Assembly: GCA_050185825.1 (NCBI GenBank)
Contig: JBFWZA010000012.1
Location: 141,278 to 205,277, forward strand
Direction of reading: 5' to 3'
Source of the DNA: SZUA-309 sp050185825
Lineage (GTDB): Bacteria > Pseudomonadota > Gammaproteobacteria > Pseudomonadales > Azotimanducaceae
DNA: 64,000 nucleotides
The notes beneath the pieces were generated by a model that saw only the letters and a program-made list of their open reading frames with translations, ran no database searches and was not told the DNA's origin. Shown here piece by piece: positions 1-8,995 of the stretch (position 1 is the first letter of the stretch; the number at the start of each line of letters is the position of its first letter). Made by a program: the position numbers and the translations under genes.

Positions 1-488
1 GCGAGCAGCTCCAGGATCTCACGCTGGCGCGCTGACAGGGGACCGTTCTGTGTCTCGGCAGACGTCAGCAGCTCCCTGATCGACGCCGGCACCCAGGTCT
101 CACCCCTGCCGGCGGCTCGCACCGCATCCAGCAGCTCGGTGGAAGCGGCGTGCTTGACCACGTAGGCGCTGGCGCCGGCCTCGAGGGCCTGCCGGGCGTA
201 GGCCGGTGTCCGATGCATGGTCAGAATGACCACCCTGGCGTTGGGGGCAACATCCTTCAGGGCCGACAACGCCTCGATGCCGTTGAGCCCGGGCATGGAG
301 ATGTCGGAGACGATCACATCCGGCTGGTGGGTTGCAGCGGCGTCGAGCAGGGCGCTGCCGTCGCCGACGATGCCGACCAGATGAAACTCCTCTTCCAGAA
401 TCGACGTCAGCGCTTCGGCCACCAGACGGTGATCGTCCGCCACCAGCACCGACAGCCGATCTCGGCATTCGTCCATGATCTCGGCCAT
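1..488 (-). CDS. LuxR/NarL-family response regulator (3' end cut by window edge)
   Basis: Read on the minus strand from ATG 488 the product starts MAEIMDECRDRLSVLVADDH and shows a receiver domain: the acidic pair in ADDH, the phospho-acceptor Asp in VIVSDISMPG, Thr/Lys switch positions (LTMHR, VVKHA). The beginning of the LuxR-type HTH (LSARQREILELLA) follows at the edge. An internal ATG at 476 is an alternative start. It lies 26 bp after the sensor kinase stop, same strand, so the two form a two-component operon with the kinase first. The DNA-binding domain runs off the window. The target is not visible; the divergent porin/glutaminase genes are the obvious candidate (inference). Confidence 0.9.
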   Translation of the reverse strand, partial: MAEIMDECRDRLSVLVADDHRLVAEALTSILEEEFHLVGIVGDGSALLDAAATHQPDVIVSDISMPGLNGIEALSALKDVAPNARVVILTMHRTPAYARQALEAGASAYVVKHAASTELLDAVRAAGRGETWVPASIRELLTSAETQNGPLSARQREILELL

Positions 489-514
489 GCTCTCAGCCCA
501 TCCCTGCTGGGTGC

Positions 515-2356
515 TCACCTTAGCAGCTCAGGGGCCTGCCCGCCCACCGCGTCTTCACGGGTCCCGGCTTGGGGCACGGGCAGACGTGCGCGTACCGTGG
601 TGCCCGCACCCGGCGTGCTCGACAGTGACAGCGTGCCACCCAGCAGACGGGCCCGTTCCCGCATGCTGGAGAGTCCGAGGCCGGACCGGGCTGCCGCCGG
701 GTCGAAGCCGCAGCCGTCGTCGGTGATCGTCAGCTCGATGTCGTCTCCCTCCCGGGTCAGCCGCACCTCGATGGTCGCGGCGTCGGAGTGCCGGACCGCG
801 TTGGCGAGCGCTTCCTGGCAGATCCGGTACAGGCACAGGCCCACGTCGCGCGGACAGGCCACGTCCAGGGTGTCGATGGCGTCGACGATACGGACGTCGT
901 CGTGCTCCCGGATCCTCCGGCACTCGGCGCGCAGCGCGGTCGTGATCCCGAGATCGTCCACGATGGACGGGTGCAGCCGATAGGACAGACCGTGTATGTC
1001 CTCGCTGATCCCGGCCACTTCGGCCTGCAGGGTGGACAGCGGCTGCTGCAGTCCGTTCGCCTGCTCGGAGCGGCTCAGCAGCCCGATGTCGATGGACAGC
1101 CTGGCGAGACGCTGGGAGAGGTCGTCGTGAAGCTCGCGAGCGATGCGGCGGTGCTCGTCCTCGTGGGCGCTGATCAGCATGCCGGCCAGATGCCGCTCGG
1201 AGCGTTCGGCCTGGCGGGTTCGGCGTCGCTGGGTCAGCAGGCCTCCGATGAGGAGGCTCTGCCCGGCGATGAACGCCACCGCCAGGGAAATCTCTACGGC
1301 GTAGGTCCGCCAGGCCGGCTCGGGCTCGTAGCGCACCCGGCTGTCCGGCGGCAGGCTGTCCCGATCGATGGCCCAGCGCTCGAGCTCGCGCCAGTCGTAG
1401 GTGGGCGGGGTGAGCCTCACCCGATTCCACCGCTCCGCCACCGGCTGGCCGCGCAGGATGCGGCCGGCAACCTCCGCCATCCACCGGCCCTGCTCCCGGA
1501 GCGGGATGAGCCGGCCGCCGACGATGCCGAGCCCGAGCTGATCGTCGAACGGTCCGAAAACGGGCACCGGGCTGGAGGAATGGGCGAGCGCCAGGGCGCC
1601 GTGACCCTTGAGAATGATGCCCTGGCGGTCCGTGCTGAAGATGGAGAGGTAGACGGCGGAACCGGGTTCCAGGACTTCGATGTGGCTCTGCAGCTCGCCG
1701 AGGGAGTAGTCGTTGCTGTACTCGAAGGTGATCCCGTGGAAGCCGGCGAGCTCCGCCTGAGCCTGACGGGTGAGCTCCCGCTCCAGCTCCGTGCTGCCGA
1801 GGACGATCAGCACGCGGTCGGTTTGAGGCCGGACGGCGAGAATGTCGTCGATGGCGGTGGCAAAGGAGAAGTCCGACCAGAAACCCACGTCGTCCGGCCG
1901 GAGGTCTGCCGGCTCGAACGTGCCTTTCCGGGCAGCCGCGATCAGCGCCGCATCGGGCGCGATCCTGTCCCGGTATTTCAGCCAGAAAGAGATCGCCGGC
2001 GGGCCTTCGGCAAGGACGATGTCCAGCGGCAGGTAGGCCTGACGTTCATGGAGCAGCTCGGCAAGCACGGGTTCCCGGGCGTCCTCGTTCCAGCGGGCAT
2101 CCAGGCTCATCTCCGTGATGCTGAGCGCGTCGCCGAACTGGCGCTCGAGCTCCTCACGGAAGGCCTCGGCGGTCACCGCGTTGTGCATCGCGTGCAGATC
2201 GAAGGAGTTCAGCACCAGCACCTGTCTGGCCGGCCAGGAAGCGGCTGGCATCAGGGCGATGACCAGTGTCAGTATGCGGGCCAGACCACCGGCAGCGCAC
2301 CCGAATCCGGCGCCTGCCAATACCGGGAATTTTACGAGTTCACGGTCCGGTCGCAT
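515..2356 (-). CDS. Membrane sensor histidine kinase with periplasmic ABC-substrate-binding-like domain
   Basis: 613 residues from ATG 2356 (TTG 2359 also possible). Domains in order: an N-terminal hydrophobic signal/anchor (about 20-45), a periplasmic domain (about 46-345) resembling the ABC substrate-binding fold used by orphan sensors (VLVLNSFD near its start), one membrane segment (about 353-377), a HisKA_3 dimerisation box with the phospho-His in ARELHDDLSQR (about His410), and a HATPase domain with N box (ICQEALANAVRHS), DDGCGFD and GLGLSSMRERA. This is the NarX/DegS-type architecture. It pairs with the downstream response regulator. A small solute bound in the periplasm is the likely signal. 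Amides or amino acids are a guess from the neighbouring cassette. Confidence 0.92.
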   Translation of the reverse strand: MRPDRELVKFPVLAGAGFGCAAGGLARILTLVIALMPAASWPARQVLVLNSFDLHAMHNAVTAEAFREELERQFGDALSITEMSLDARWNEDAREPVLAELLHERQAYLPLDIVLAEGPPAISFWLKYRDRIAPDAALIAAARKGTFEPADLRPDDVGFWSDFSFATAIDDILAVRPQTDRVLIVLGSTELERELTRQAQAELAGFHGITFEYSNDYSLGELQSHIEVLEPGSAVYLSIFSTDRQGIILKGHGALALAHSSSPVPVFGPFDDQLGLGIVGGRLIPLREQGRWMAEVAGRILRGQPVAERWNRVRLTPPTYDWRELERWAIDRDSLPPDSRVRYEPEPAWRTYAVEISLAVAFIAGQSLLIGGLLTQRRRTRQAERSERHLAGMLISAHEDEHRRIARELHDDLSQRLARLSIDIGLLSRSEQANGLQQPLSTLQAEVAGISEDIHGLSYRLHPSIVDDLGITTALRAECRRIREHDDVRIVDAIDTLDVACPRDVGLCLYRICQEALANAVRHSDAATIEVRLTREGDDIELTITDDGCGFDPAAARSGLGLSSMRERARLLGGTLSLSSTPGAGTTVRARLPVPQAGTREDAVGGQAPELLR

Positions 2357-2386
2357 CAATCTAGTTTATTGGTCATTGGAGCAAGG

Positions 2387-4075
2387 ATGCCACGCATGTA
2401 CTTTGCCTTCCGACCTGGTCAGGCCAGCGTCGGGATTCTGTCCTCTTTTCTGGTGAGCCTGGTGCTGGCGATGCCGGCTTTCGCCTCGGCGCCGGACGGG
2501 CTCGCCTCAGTCACCTGCACGTCCGAGAACGGTGAGCGGCAGCACTGCGCCGGCGATACCACGTCGGGCGTGGTGCTCGTCCGCTCCACCGGCTCCGCAC
2601 ACTGCCTGCTCGGCCGCAACTGGGGCTACGATGGCCAGGGTGTGTGGGTCACGGAAGGCTGTGGCGGGGAGTTTCTGCTGGCGGGTCAGGGGATCGTTGC
2701 CGCTGCACCGGAAGATGCCACGCCTGAAGCCGGCGCTGCCGCCGCTCCGGCCGTATCTTCAGGAGAACAGGCGGTTGGCGCCGTGGAAGTCCCCGTTGAG
2801 GAGCGCGCCGCGGCCGCCGGCATACTGACCGCGGCGGTCAAAGGTCCGACCCCCGCGCTCAACGACCCGTTGAGCGAAGACCTTTATCCGGCATGGGGCG
2901 CCTTCGATCCGGGTGAGGGTTTCCTCATCGGCAGGAACGACCTCGGCGAGCTGTCCATGAGCGCCTATGCCCTCGTGCGCTACATGAACCAGATGGGCGA
3001 CGACACGTTCACCGATCATCTGGATCGCGAGCAGCCGGTCGACCTGCGGAACGACATCTACTCGCACCGGGTGATCGTCTACCTGAAGGGCTGGATGGGC
3101 TCGCCGAAGCTCAGCTATCAGGTCGGCTTCTGGACCGTGAACGCCACGGACCAGGACGCCCTGTTCGGCAACATCGGTTACCGTTTCTCCAAGCGTTTCA
3201 ACCTCTATGCGGGCATCGCCGGCAATCCCGGCTCCCGGTCCATGCTCGGCTCGCATCCGTACTGGCTCGGCAACGACCGGGTGATGGCCGACGAGTACTT
3301 CCGGCCGTACTTCACGCAGGGGATTTTCGCGAACGGGGAGGTTCTGCCGGGACTCTGGTATCAGGGCATGATCGGCAACACCTCCAGCACCCTCGGCACC
3401 ACCGCCAGCGTGCTGGACCGGGAGTTCACCTACGGCGGGTCGCTGTGGTGGATGCCGACCACCCACGAGTTCGGTCCCCGGGGTGCCTACGGGGACTGGG
3501 AGTTCCACGAGGAGCTCGCCACCCGATTCGGGGTGTCCTACACGTTCTCGCCCGAGGAGCGATACTCGTCCATCGAGGAAGGTCCCGACAACACCGCGCT
3601 CAAGCTCGCCGACAGTCTCAACGTCTTCGCCACCGGCTCGCTGGCGCCGGGCGTCACCGTCACCGACGTGGACTACGAGATCGTTTCCGTAGATGCAGGC
3701 ATCAAGTACCGCGGGTTCTTCCTGCAGACGGAATTCTACAACCGCACCCTGGACAACTTCCGGGCGGACGGCTTGCTGCCGGTAGGCAAGATCAACGACT
3801 GGGGCTTCTACGTGCAGGGCTCGTTCTATCCCATCCCCCAGAAGCTCGAGATCTACGCAGCCACCTCGCAGATCTTCGGCGACGAGGACGCGGGCTTCGA
3901 CCGGTCGTGGGAGTACCTGTTGGGCATGAACTACTACCCCTTCAATACGCGTAATCACCGATTGAATCTGCAGGTGATGGACGTTAACAAGTCTCCGGTG
4001 TCGAGCACGTTCGGCTACTACACCGGTGGGCAGGACGGCACCACCGTGGCGGCCGCCTTCAGCATCTTCTTCTAG
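2387..4075 (+). CDS. Outer-membrane beta-barrel protein with N-terminal DUF3011-like domain
   Basis: 562 residues. ATG 2387 is chosen because GGAG lies 5 nt upstream; the open frame extends far upstream but only as antisense of the kinase. A signal peptide (about 1-33, ending PAFASA) is followed by a Cys-containing DUF3011-like domain (about 40-95, VTCTSENG, CLLGRNWGYD, VTEGCGGEF), an Ala/Glu-rich linker, and a C-terminal barrel of alternating aromatic strands ending in Phe (AAAFSIFF), the usual outer-membrane C-terminal signature. The kinase gene starts only 30 bp away on the other strand. The DUF3011 head on a porin-like barrel is unusual; its ligand is unknown. Probably co-transcribed with the porin 20 bp downstream. 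Confidence 0.8.
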   Translation: MPRMYFAFRPGQASVGILSSFLVSLVLAMPAFASAPDGLASVTCTSENGERQHCAGDTTSGVVLVRSTGSAHCLLGRNWGYDGQGVWVTEGCGGEFLLAGQGIVAAAPEDATPEAGAAAAPAVSSGEQAVGAVEVPVEERAAAAGILTAAVKGPTPALNDPLSEDLYPAWGAFDPGEGFLIGRNDLGELSMSAYALVRYMNQMGDDTFTDHLDREQPVDLRNDIYSHRVIVYLKGWMGSPKLSYQVGFWTVNATDQDALFGNIGYRFSKRFNLYAGIAGNPGSRSMLGSHPYWLGNDRVMADEYFRPYFTQGIFANGEVLPGLWYQGMIGNTSSTLGTTASVLDREFTYGGSLWWMPTTHEFGPRGAYGDWEFHEELATRFGVSYTFSPEERYSSIEEGPDNTALKLADSLNVFATGSLAPGVTVTDVDYEIVSVDAGIKYRGFFLQTEFYNRTLDNFRADGLLPVGKINDWGFYVQGSFYPIPQKLEIYAATSQIFGDEDAGFDRSWEYLLGMNYYPFNTRNHRLNLQVMDVNKSPVSSTFGYYTGGQDGTTVAAAFSIFF

Positions 4076-4095
4076 GAAGTGAACAGGAGAGTCAA

Positions 4096-5304
4096 ATGAA
4101 CGGAATCCGGAAACTCGTGCGCGGCGCATGCCTCGCGGGTGCCGCCTGTCTGGCCTGCACGCCTGCCCTGGCGGAAGACAAGACGACCATGGACATCTAC
4201 GGCTTCGCCATGATGGACACGGGTTACCAGGCCAAGCAGAACGACCCGGACTGGTTCGACGTGGTCCGGCCCACCAAGCTGCCGTCGTTCGAGGACGAGT
4301 TCGGCGACGACGGCAGCTGGTTCGCCAGCGTCCGCCAGAGCCGGCTCGGGGTGAGCACGAGCACGCCCACCAGCATGGGCGACCTCAAGACCATCTTCGA
4401 ATTCGAGATGTTCGGCGTGGGTGACGATGCCGGCCAGACCACCATCCGGCTGCGGCACGCCTGGGGCGAGCTTGGCCAGTTCGGCGCGGGTCAGTACTGG
4501 AGCGCGTTCATGGACATCGACGTGTTCCCCAACTCCATCGAGTACTGGGGGCCGAACGCCATGGTCTTCTACCGCAACGTTCAGGCCCGCTGGACCCCAT
4601 GGCGGACGGAGTCCGGTTCCCGGTTTGCGATCACCCTCGAGAGACCGGGCGGCAGCAGCGACGGCGCGCGGTTCAGCGACCGTGTGGAGCTGGACGGCGT
4701 CAGCGGGGACTTCGAGCTGCCGGACCTGGCGGCGCACGTCCGGATCCAGGAGGACTGGGGGCACGTGCAGATCGCCGGCATTCTCCGGCAGATCAAGTGG
4801 GAAGATACCAACGACGATGCCTTCGACTTGAGCGGAGACGAGCTGGGATGGGGGGTCAACGTCAGCACCAACCTCAATCTCGGTCGTCACGTATTCAGAG
4901 GGTCGGTGGTGTTCGGGGAGGGTATCCAGAACTACCAGAACGACGGGTCCACGGACGTGGCGGTGATCGAGGTGACCGATCCCGGCGAGGTACCGTTCGT
5001 CGGCAAGACCATCCCCATGTGGGGCGTGGTGGCGTTTCTCGACCTGAACTGGAGCGAAAAGTGGACGAGCACCGTCGGTTATTCGATTCAGGACAACGAC
5101 ACCTACTCCGGCCAGGCGGGTGACGCCTTCAAGAAAGGTCAGTACGCGCTGGCCAACATTCTCTGGCACCCGATCCCGAATGTCTTCATGGGGCCCGAGC
5201 TGCAGTGGGCGGACCGCGAGAACAATTCGGACGGGTTCTCGTCCGACGACTTCAGGGTCCAGTTCTCGTTCAAGTACTCGTTCGGCAAGACATTCAGCAT
5301 CTGA
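4096..5304 (+). CDS. DcaP-like outer-membrane porin
   Basis: 402 residues with a clear signal peptide (cleavage after CTPALA), a mature start KTTMDIYGFAMMDTGY, and a single barrel with many aromatic beta strands, ending KYSFGKTFSI. The start and the RQSRLGVST, GDLKTIFEFEMFG and LRHAWGEL segments match the DcaP porin family, whose Acinetobacter member passes dicarboxylates. SD GGAG lies ahead of the ATG. It sits 20 bp after the DUF3011-barrel gene and 10 bp before glutaminase, so it is in the same operon. Passage of Asp, Glu, Asn, Gln or fumarate across the outer membrane would fit the enzymes encoded next (inference). Confidence 0.85.
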   Translation: MNGIRKLVRGACLAGAACLACTPALAEDKTTMDIYGFAMMDTGYQAKQNDPDWFDVVRPTKLPSFEDEFGDDGSWFASVRQSRLGVSTSTPTSMGDLKTIFEFEMFGVGDDAGQTTIRLRHAWGELGQFGAGQYWSAFMDIDVFPNSIEYWGPNAMVFYRNVQARWTPWRTESGSRFAITLERPGGSSDGARFSDRVELDGVSGDFELPDLAAHVRIQEDWGHVQIAGILRQIKWEDTNDDAFDLSGDELGWGVNVSTNLNLGRHVFRGSVVFGEGIQNYQNDGSTDVAVIEVTDPGEVPFVGKTIPMWGVVAFLDLNWSEKWTSTVGYSIQDNDTYSGQAGDAFKKGQYALANILWHPIPNVFMGPELQWADRENNSDGFSSDDFRVQFSFKYSFGKTFSI

Positions 5305-5314
5305 GGGGGAAGAC

Positions 5315-6328
5315 ATGAACAAGTCGGTCATCAACCATCTGCTCGCCGTCACGCTGCTCCTCTTCGCCGGCAGCGGCACCTATGCCGCGTCGGCGAAGCA
5401 GTACCAGTCTCTGGTGGACGCTGCGCACGCGAAATACAAAGACCTCAAGGAAGGTGCCAACGCGGACTACATTCCCATCCTGGCGACGATCCCGAGCGAG
5501 CTCTTCGGGGTAGTGATCGCCACCAAGGAAGGCAAGGTCTACACGGCCGGGGACGTGGACTACGAGTTCTCCATCCAGTCCGTGTCCAAGCCATTCACGG
5601 CGGCGCTGATCATGACGGAGCAGGGCCCGAAGACCGTTCGCGAGAAGATCGGCGTCGAGCCCACCGGACTCGCCTTCAACTCCAAGCTGGCGCTCGAGAT
5701 CTATCCGGAGCGGTCGGTGAACCCGCTGGTGAACGCCGGTGCCATTGCGGCGGTCAGCCTGGTGAACGCCAATTCGGAGGAGGCGCGGTGGGAGCGGGTC
5801 ATGGCCAACATCGAAGCCTTCGCGGGCCGTGAGCTCAAGGTGCTTGAGGAGGTCTACAACTCCGAGTACGAGACCGCCTGGGGCAATCGGGGCATCGCCA
5901 ACCTGCTCTACAACTACGGCCGGCTGTACAGCGATCCGGAAGAGGCACTCAGGGTGTATACGCGCCAGTGCTCCATCGGCGTGAACGCCAGGGATCTCGC
6001 CATGATGGGCGCCACGCTCGCCAATGGCGGCGTGAATCCCCTCACCAAGGCACGGGCCATGAAGACGGAAGACGTGCCGGAGCTGCTGGCGATCATGGCC
6101 ACGGCCGGCTTCTACGACGAGTCCGGCGAGTGGATGTACACCACCGGCCTGCCCGCGAAAACCGGTGTCGGCGGCGGCATCGTCGCCGTGGTCCCGGGCA
6201 AGTTCGCCATCGCCGCGTTCTCGCCGCGCCTGAACGAAGCCGGCAACAGCATCCGGGCGCTGCGGGCCATCCGCGACATCGTTGCCGAGCTGGGTGTCGG
6301 GCTCTACGGGCCGAATGCCGGCGAGTAG
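5315..6328 (+). CDS. glsA: Glutaminase with signal peptide (exported)
   Basis: 337 residues. ATG 5315 follows the SD GAGGGGGAAG. Hydrolyses Gln to Glu and ammonia. Serine-dependent glutaminase family: the S-x-x-K dyad is in SIQSVSKPF, and the conserved NPLVNAGAI, YTRQCSIGV and GLPAKTGVGGG segments are present. Known members are usually cytosolic and about 310 residues. This one has an added N-terminus MNKSVINHLLAVTLLLFAGS followed by AASAKQ, a typical Sec signal peptide, so the enzyme is predicted periplasmic. It shares an operon with a DcaP-like porin, an exported aspartase and an exported asparaginase. Confidence 0.92.
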   Translation: MNKSVINHLLAVTLLLFAGSGTYAASAKQYQSLVDAAHAKYKDLKEGANADYIPILATIPSELFGVVIATKEGKVYTAGDVDYEFSIQSVSKPFTAALIMTEQGPKTVREKIGVEPTGLAFNSKLALEIYPERSVNPLVNAGAIAAVSLVNANSEEARWERVMANIEAFAGRELKVLEEVYNSEYETAWGNRGIANLLYNYGRLYSDPEEALRVYTRQCSIGVNARDLAMMGATLANGGVNPLTKARAMKTEDVPELLAIMATAGFYDESGEWMYTTGLPAKTGVGGGIVAVVPGKFAIAAFSPRLNEAGNSIRALRAIRDIVAELGVGLYGPNAGE

Positions 6329-6342
6329 CATCGATCGGGAGC

Positions 6343-6365
6343 CACCCTGCGCTCGGCGCAGGGTG
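6343..6365 (+). repeat. Perfect 10-bp stem hairpin between glutaminase and aspartase genes
   Basis: CACCCTGCGC and GCGCAGGGTG flank the triloop TCG. No T-run follows, so it is not a standard terminator. It could be an mRNA-stability or processing element. Its CCCTGCGC/GCGCAGGG core recurs in the hairpin at 8996-9019. Confidence 0.65.
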
Positions 6366-6388
6366 ATCATTAGACGGGGGAACTGACC

Positions 6389-7870
6389 ATGAAGATCAAC
6401 CTGCTGTTCGCCGTCTCGCTGGCGGCAGCTCTTGCGGCATCTGCGGCGTTTCCGGCGAGCGGGAAAACCCGGATCGAGCACGACCTGCTCGGCGAGAAGG
6501 CCGTGCCGGCGGACGCCTACTACGGCGTGCAGACCGCCCGGGCCCTGGAGAACTTCCAGATCTCCGGCTTCGACATGAACTACTGGCCCGAGTTCGTGGA
6601 CGCCTACGCCATCGTCAAGCTGGCGGCGGCGCGGGCGAACACGAAGGTGGGCGCCATGAAGCCGGAGCGGCTGGCGGCCATCGAGAAGGCCTATCAGGCG
6701 ATCCGCGACGGCAGGTATCGGGACCAGTTCCAGGTGGACTGGTATCAGGGCGGGGCCGGCACGTCGGCGAACATGAACGTCAACGAGGTGATGGCCAACA
6801 TCGGGCTCGAGCTCACCGGGCACAAGAAGGGGCAGTACCAGTTTCTGGAACCCCACGACGACCTGAACATGTCCCAGTCGACGAACGACTCCTACCCCAC
6901 GGCCATCAAGGTGGCGTTCATTCTCAGGAACGAAAAGCTGATCAGTGAGCTCGAGCTGCTGGTGAAGTCGTTCCGCGCCAAGGGCAACGAGTTCCTCGAG
7001 ATTCCGAAGATGGGCCGCACGGAGCTTCAGGATGCGGTGCCCATGACCGTCGGCCAGGAGTTCCATGCCTTCGCCGCCTCGCTGGAGTCGGAGATCGCGC
7101 TGCTGAAGGACGCGGAAACCTATCTCTACGCCGTGAACATGGGCGCGACGGCCATCGGCAGCGGCATCAACGTGCCGGCGGGCTATCCCGAGGCGTGCGC
7201 GGACGCACTGGCCGAGCTCACCGGCCGGCCCATCACCCCGGCCACGGACATGTTCGCCGCCACCTGGGACCAGCAGGCGTTCGTGGTCTACTCCTCGGCG
7301 CTGAAGAGCCTCGCGATCAAGATGTCGAAGATCGCCGGCGACCTCATCCTGCTGGCCTCCGGCCCTCGTGCAGGTCTCGCCGAGATCAACCTGCCGGCGT
7401 TGCAGCCCGGCTCCTCCATCATGCCGGGCAAGGTGAATCCGGTGATCCCGGAGCTGATCAACGTGATCGCCTTCCGGGTGCTCGGCAACGACGCGGGGGT
7501 CGCCTTCGCCGCGCACAGCGGCCAGCTGCAGCTCAATGCCTACGAGCCGGTGGCCGGCATCGCGGTGATGGAATCCCAGCAGCTCATCATCAACGGCTCG
7601 AAAGCGTTCCGGGCGAGCTGTGTGGACGGCATCACCGTCAACGAGGCGGTGCTCGAACACTACATGGAGACCACGGTGGGCATCGTCACCGCGCTCAACC
7701 CGGTGCTCGGTTACGACAAGGCCACTGAGCTCGCGAACGAGGCCTACGAGTCCGGCAAGGGGCTGCTGGAGATCATCCGTGAAAAGAACCTGCTGACGGA
7801 GGCGCAGATTGCCGAGCTGCTGGACCCGGTGAAGCTCGCCAATCTGGACCGAAGTTCCTACCCGCAGTGA
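6389..7870 (+). CDS. aspA: Aspartate ammonia-lyase with signal peptide (predicted exported)
   Basis: 493 residues. Catalyses Asp to fumarate plus ammonia. From KTRIEHDLLGEKAVPADAYY onward the protein follows E. coli AspA: YQGGAGTSANMN, QSTNDSYPT, MGRTELQDAVPMTVGQEF, and the family signature loop GSSIMPGKVNPV with its catalytic Ser. The lysine of that signature is kept. Unlike ordinary aspartases it begins with a hydrophobic stretch (LLFAVSLAAALAASAAFPASG, residues about 5-25) that looks like a Sec signal peptide. The two enzymes on either side carry signals too, so the signal is probably real. No SD stronger than GGGGGAA is seen at the ATG. Confidence 0.93.
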   Translation: MKINLLFAVSLAAALAASAAFPASGKTRIEHDLLGEKAVPADAYYGVQTARALENFQISGFDMNYWPEFVDAYAIVKLAAARANTKVGAMKPERLAAIEKAYQAIRDGRYRDQFQVDWYQGGAGTSANMNVNEVMANIGLELTGHKKGQYQFLEPHDDLNMSQSTNDSYPTAIKVAFILRNEKLISELELLVKSFRAKGNEFLEIPKMGRTELQDAVPMTVGQEFHAFAASLESEIALLKDAETYLYAVNMGATAIGSGINVPAGYPEACADALAELTGRPITPATDMFAATWDQQAFVVYSSALKSLAIKMSKIAGDLILLASGPRAGLAEINLPALQPGSSIMPGKVNPVIPELINVIAFRVLGNDAGVAFAAHSGQLQLNAYEPVAGIAVMESQQLIINGSKAFRASCVDGITVNEAVLEHYMETTVGIVTALNPVLGYDKATELANEAYESGKGLLEIIREKNLLTEAQIAELLDPVKLANLDRSSYPQ

Positions 7871-7898
7871 GTGCGTTGAAATGAACCAGGAGACAACC

Positions 7899-8984
7899 AT
7901 GGCTATTCACAGACTGAAGATACTCAGCATTGCCGTGCTGGTGATCGGCGTCGGCATGCTGCTGTTCGGCACCTGGCAGAACGCCAACGCAGCGGAGAGC
8001 AGCAAGCCCAACATCGTCATCCTCGCCACCGGCGGCACCATCGCCGGGGCGGCGGCCACCGGCACCCAGTCCGGATATACCTCCGGTGCGGTGACCATCG
8101 ACGCCATGCTGGCTGCGGTGCCGGGCATCGCCGAGCTCGCCAACGTCCGAGGTGAGCAGATCTCGAATGTCGGCTCCCAGGACATGTCGTTCGAGATCCT
8201 GCTCAAGGTCGCGAAGCGCATCAACGAGCTCGGTCCGGACGTGGACGGCGTGGTCATCACCCACGGCACCGACACGATGGAGGAGTCCGCCTTCTTCCTG
8301 AACCTGACCGTCAAGACCAGCAAGCCCGTGGTGATGGTCGGCTCCATGCGTCCGTCCACCGCGGTGAGCGCGGACGGCCCGCTGAACCTCTACAACGCGG
8401 TGGCCGTAGCGGCGGATCCGCAGGCCGGCGGCCGCGGCGTGCTGGTGGTGATGAACGATCAGATCCATGCGGCCCATTCCCTCACCAAAACGAGCACCAC
8501 CGCGGTGGAGACTTTCCAGTCGCCGATCCGGGGCGTGGTGGGGATCGCGAGCTACGGTAAGAACGACTACTACCAGTCTCCGGAGTGGCCGCACACCACC
8601 CAGAGCGAGTTCGACATCGCCGGAGTCACCAGCCTGCCGCGGGTGGACGTGATCTTCATGAGCGTGGACATGTCGCCCGATCTCATCACGGCCTCCGCCA
8701 ATGGCGGCGCAAAAGGCATCGTCATCGCCGGCGTGGGCAACGGCAACCTCAACAAGCCTTCGGTGGATGCGGCGGCGGCCGCGGTGAAGAAAGGGGTGGT
8801 GGTGGTCCGCGCCAGCCGGGTACCCACCGGCCTCGTGGGACGCAATGTGGAGCTCGACGACGACGCCCTCGGTTTCATCGCCAGCGACGAGCTCAACCCG
8901 CAGAAGGCCCGGATCCTGCTGACCCTGGCGCTGCTCGAGAAGCGCACCCCGGAGGACCTCCAGCAGCTCTTCAGGACCTACTGA
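7899..8984 (+). CDS. ansB: Type II L-asparaginase (periplasmic)
   Basis: 361 residues. ATG 7899 is preferred over 7881 because AGGAG lies 6 nt before it. Hydrolyses Asn (often also Gln) to Asp and ammonia. Both catalytic Thr motifs are present: ATGGTIAGAA and THGTDTMEES. The Ser/Asp and Lys (about SLTKTS; GSMRPSTAVSADG) segments of the family are also there. An N-terminal membrane/signal segment (IAVLVIGVGMLLFGTW) ends at about ANAAES, as in exported type II enzymes. It lies 28 bp after aspA; its product aspartate is the substrate of that enzyme, which suggests a relay in the periplasm. Confidence 0.94.
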   Translation: MAIHRLKILSIAVLVIGVGMLLFGTWQNANAAESSKPNIVILATGGTIAGAAATGTQSGYTSGAVTIDAMLAAVPGIAELANVRGEQISNVGSQDMSFEILLKVAKRINELGPDVDGVVITHGTDTMEESAFFLNLTVKTSKPVVMVGSMRPSTAVSADGPLNLYNAVAVAADPQAGGRGVLVVMNDQIHAAHSLTKTSTTAVETFQSPIRGVVGIASYGKNDYYQSPEWPHTTQSEFDIAGVTSLPRVDVIFMSVDMSPDLITASANGGAKGIVIAGVGNGNLNKPSVDAAAAAVKKGVVVVRASRVPTGLVGRNVELDDDALGFIASDELNPQKARILLTLALLEKRTPEDLQQLFRTY

Positions 8985-8995
8985 GCCCCTTTCCC

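Noticed and set aside
788..2386. Plus-strand upstream extension of the DUF3011-barrel gene
   Set aside because: This stretch is antisense to the histidine kinase. The signal peptide and SD at 2387 give a better start.
7366..7381. GCAGGTCTC in aspA as a second SECIS-like loop
   Set aside because: No in-frame TGA lies upstream, and the codons encode the conserved GPRAGL of the aspartase family.
5294..7900. A minus-strand open frame of about 870 codons
   Set aside because: Antisense to glutaminase and aspartase, both recognised by clear motifs.
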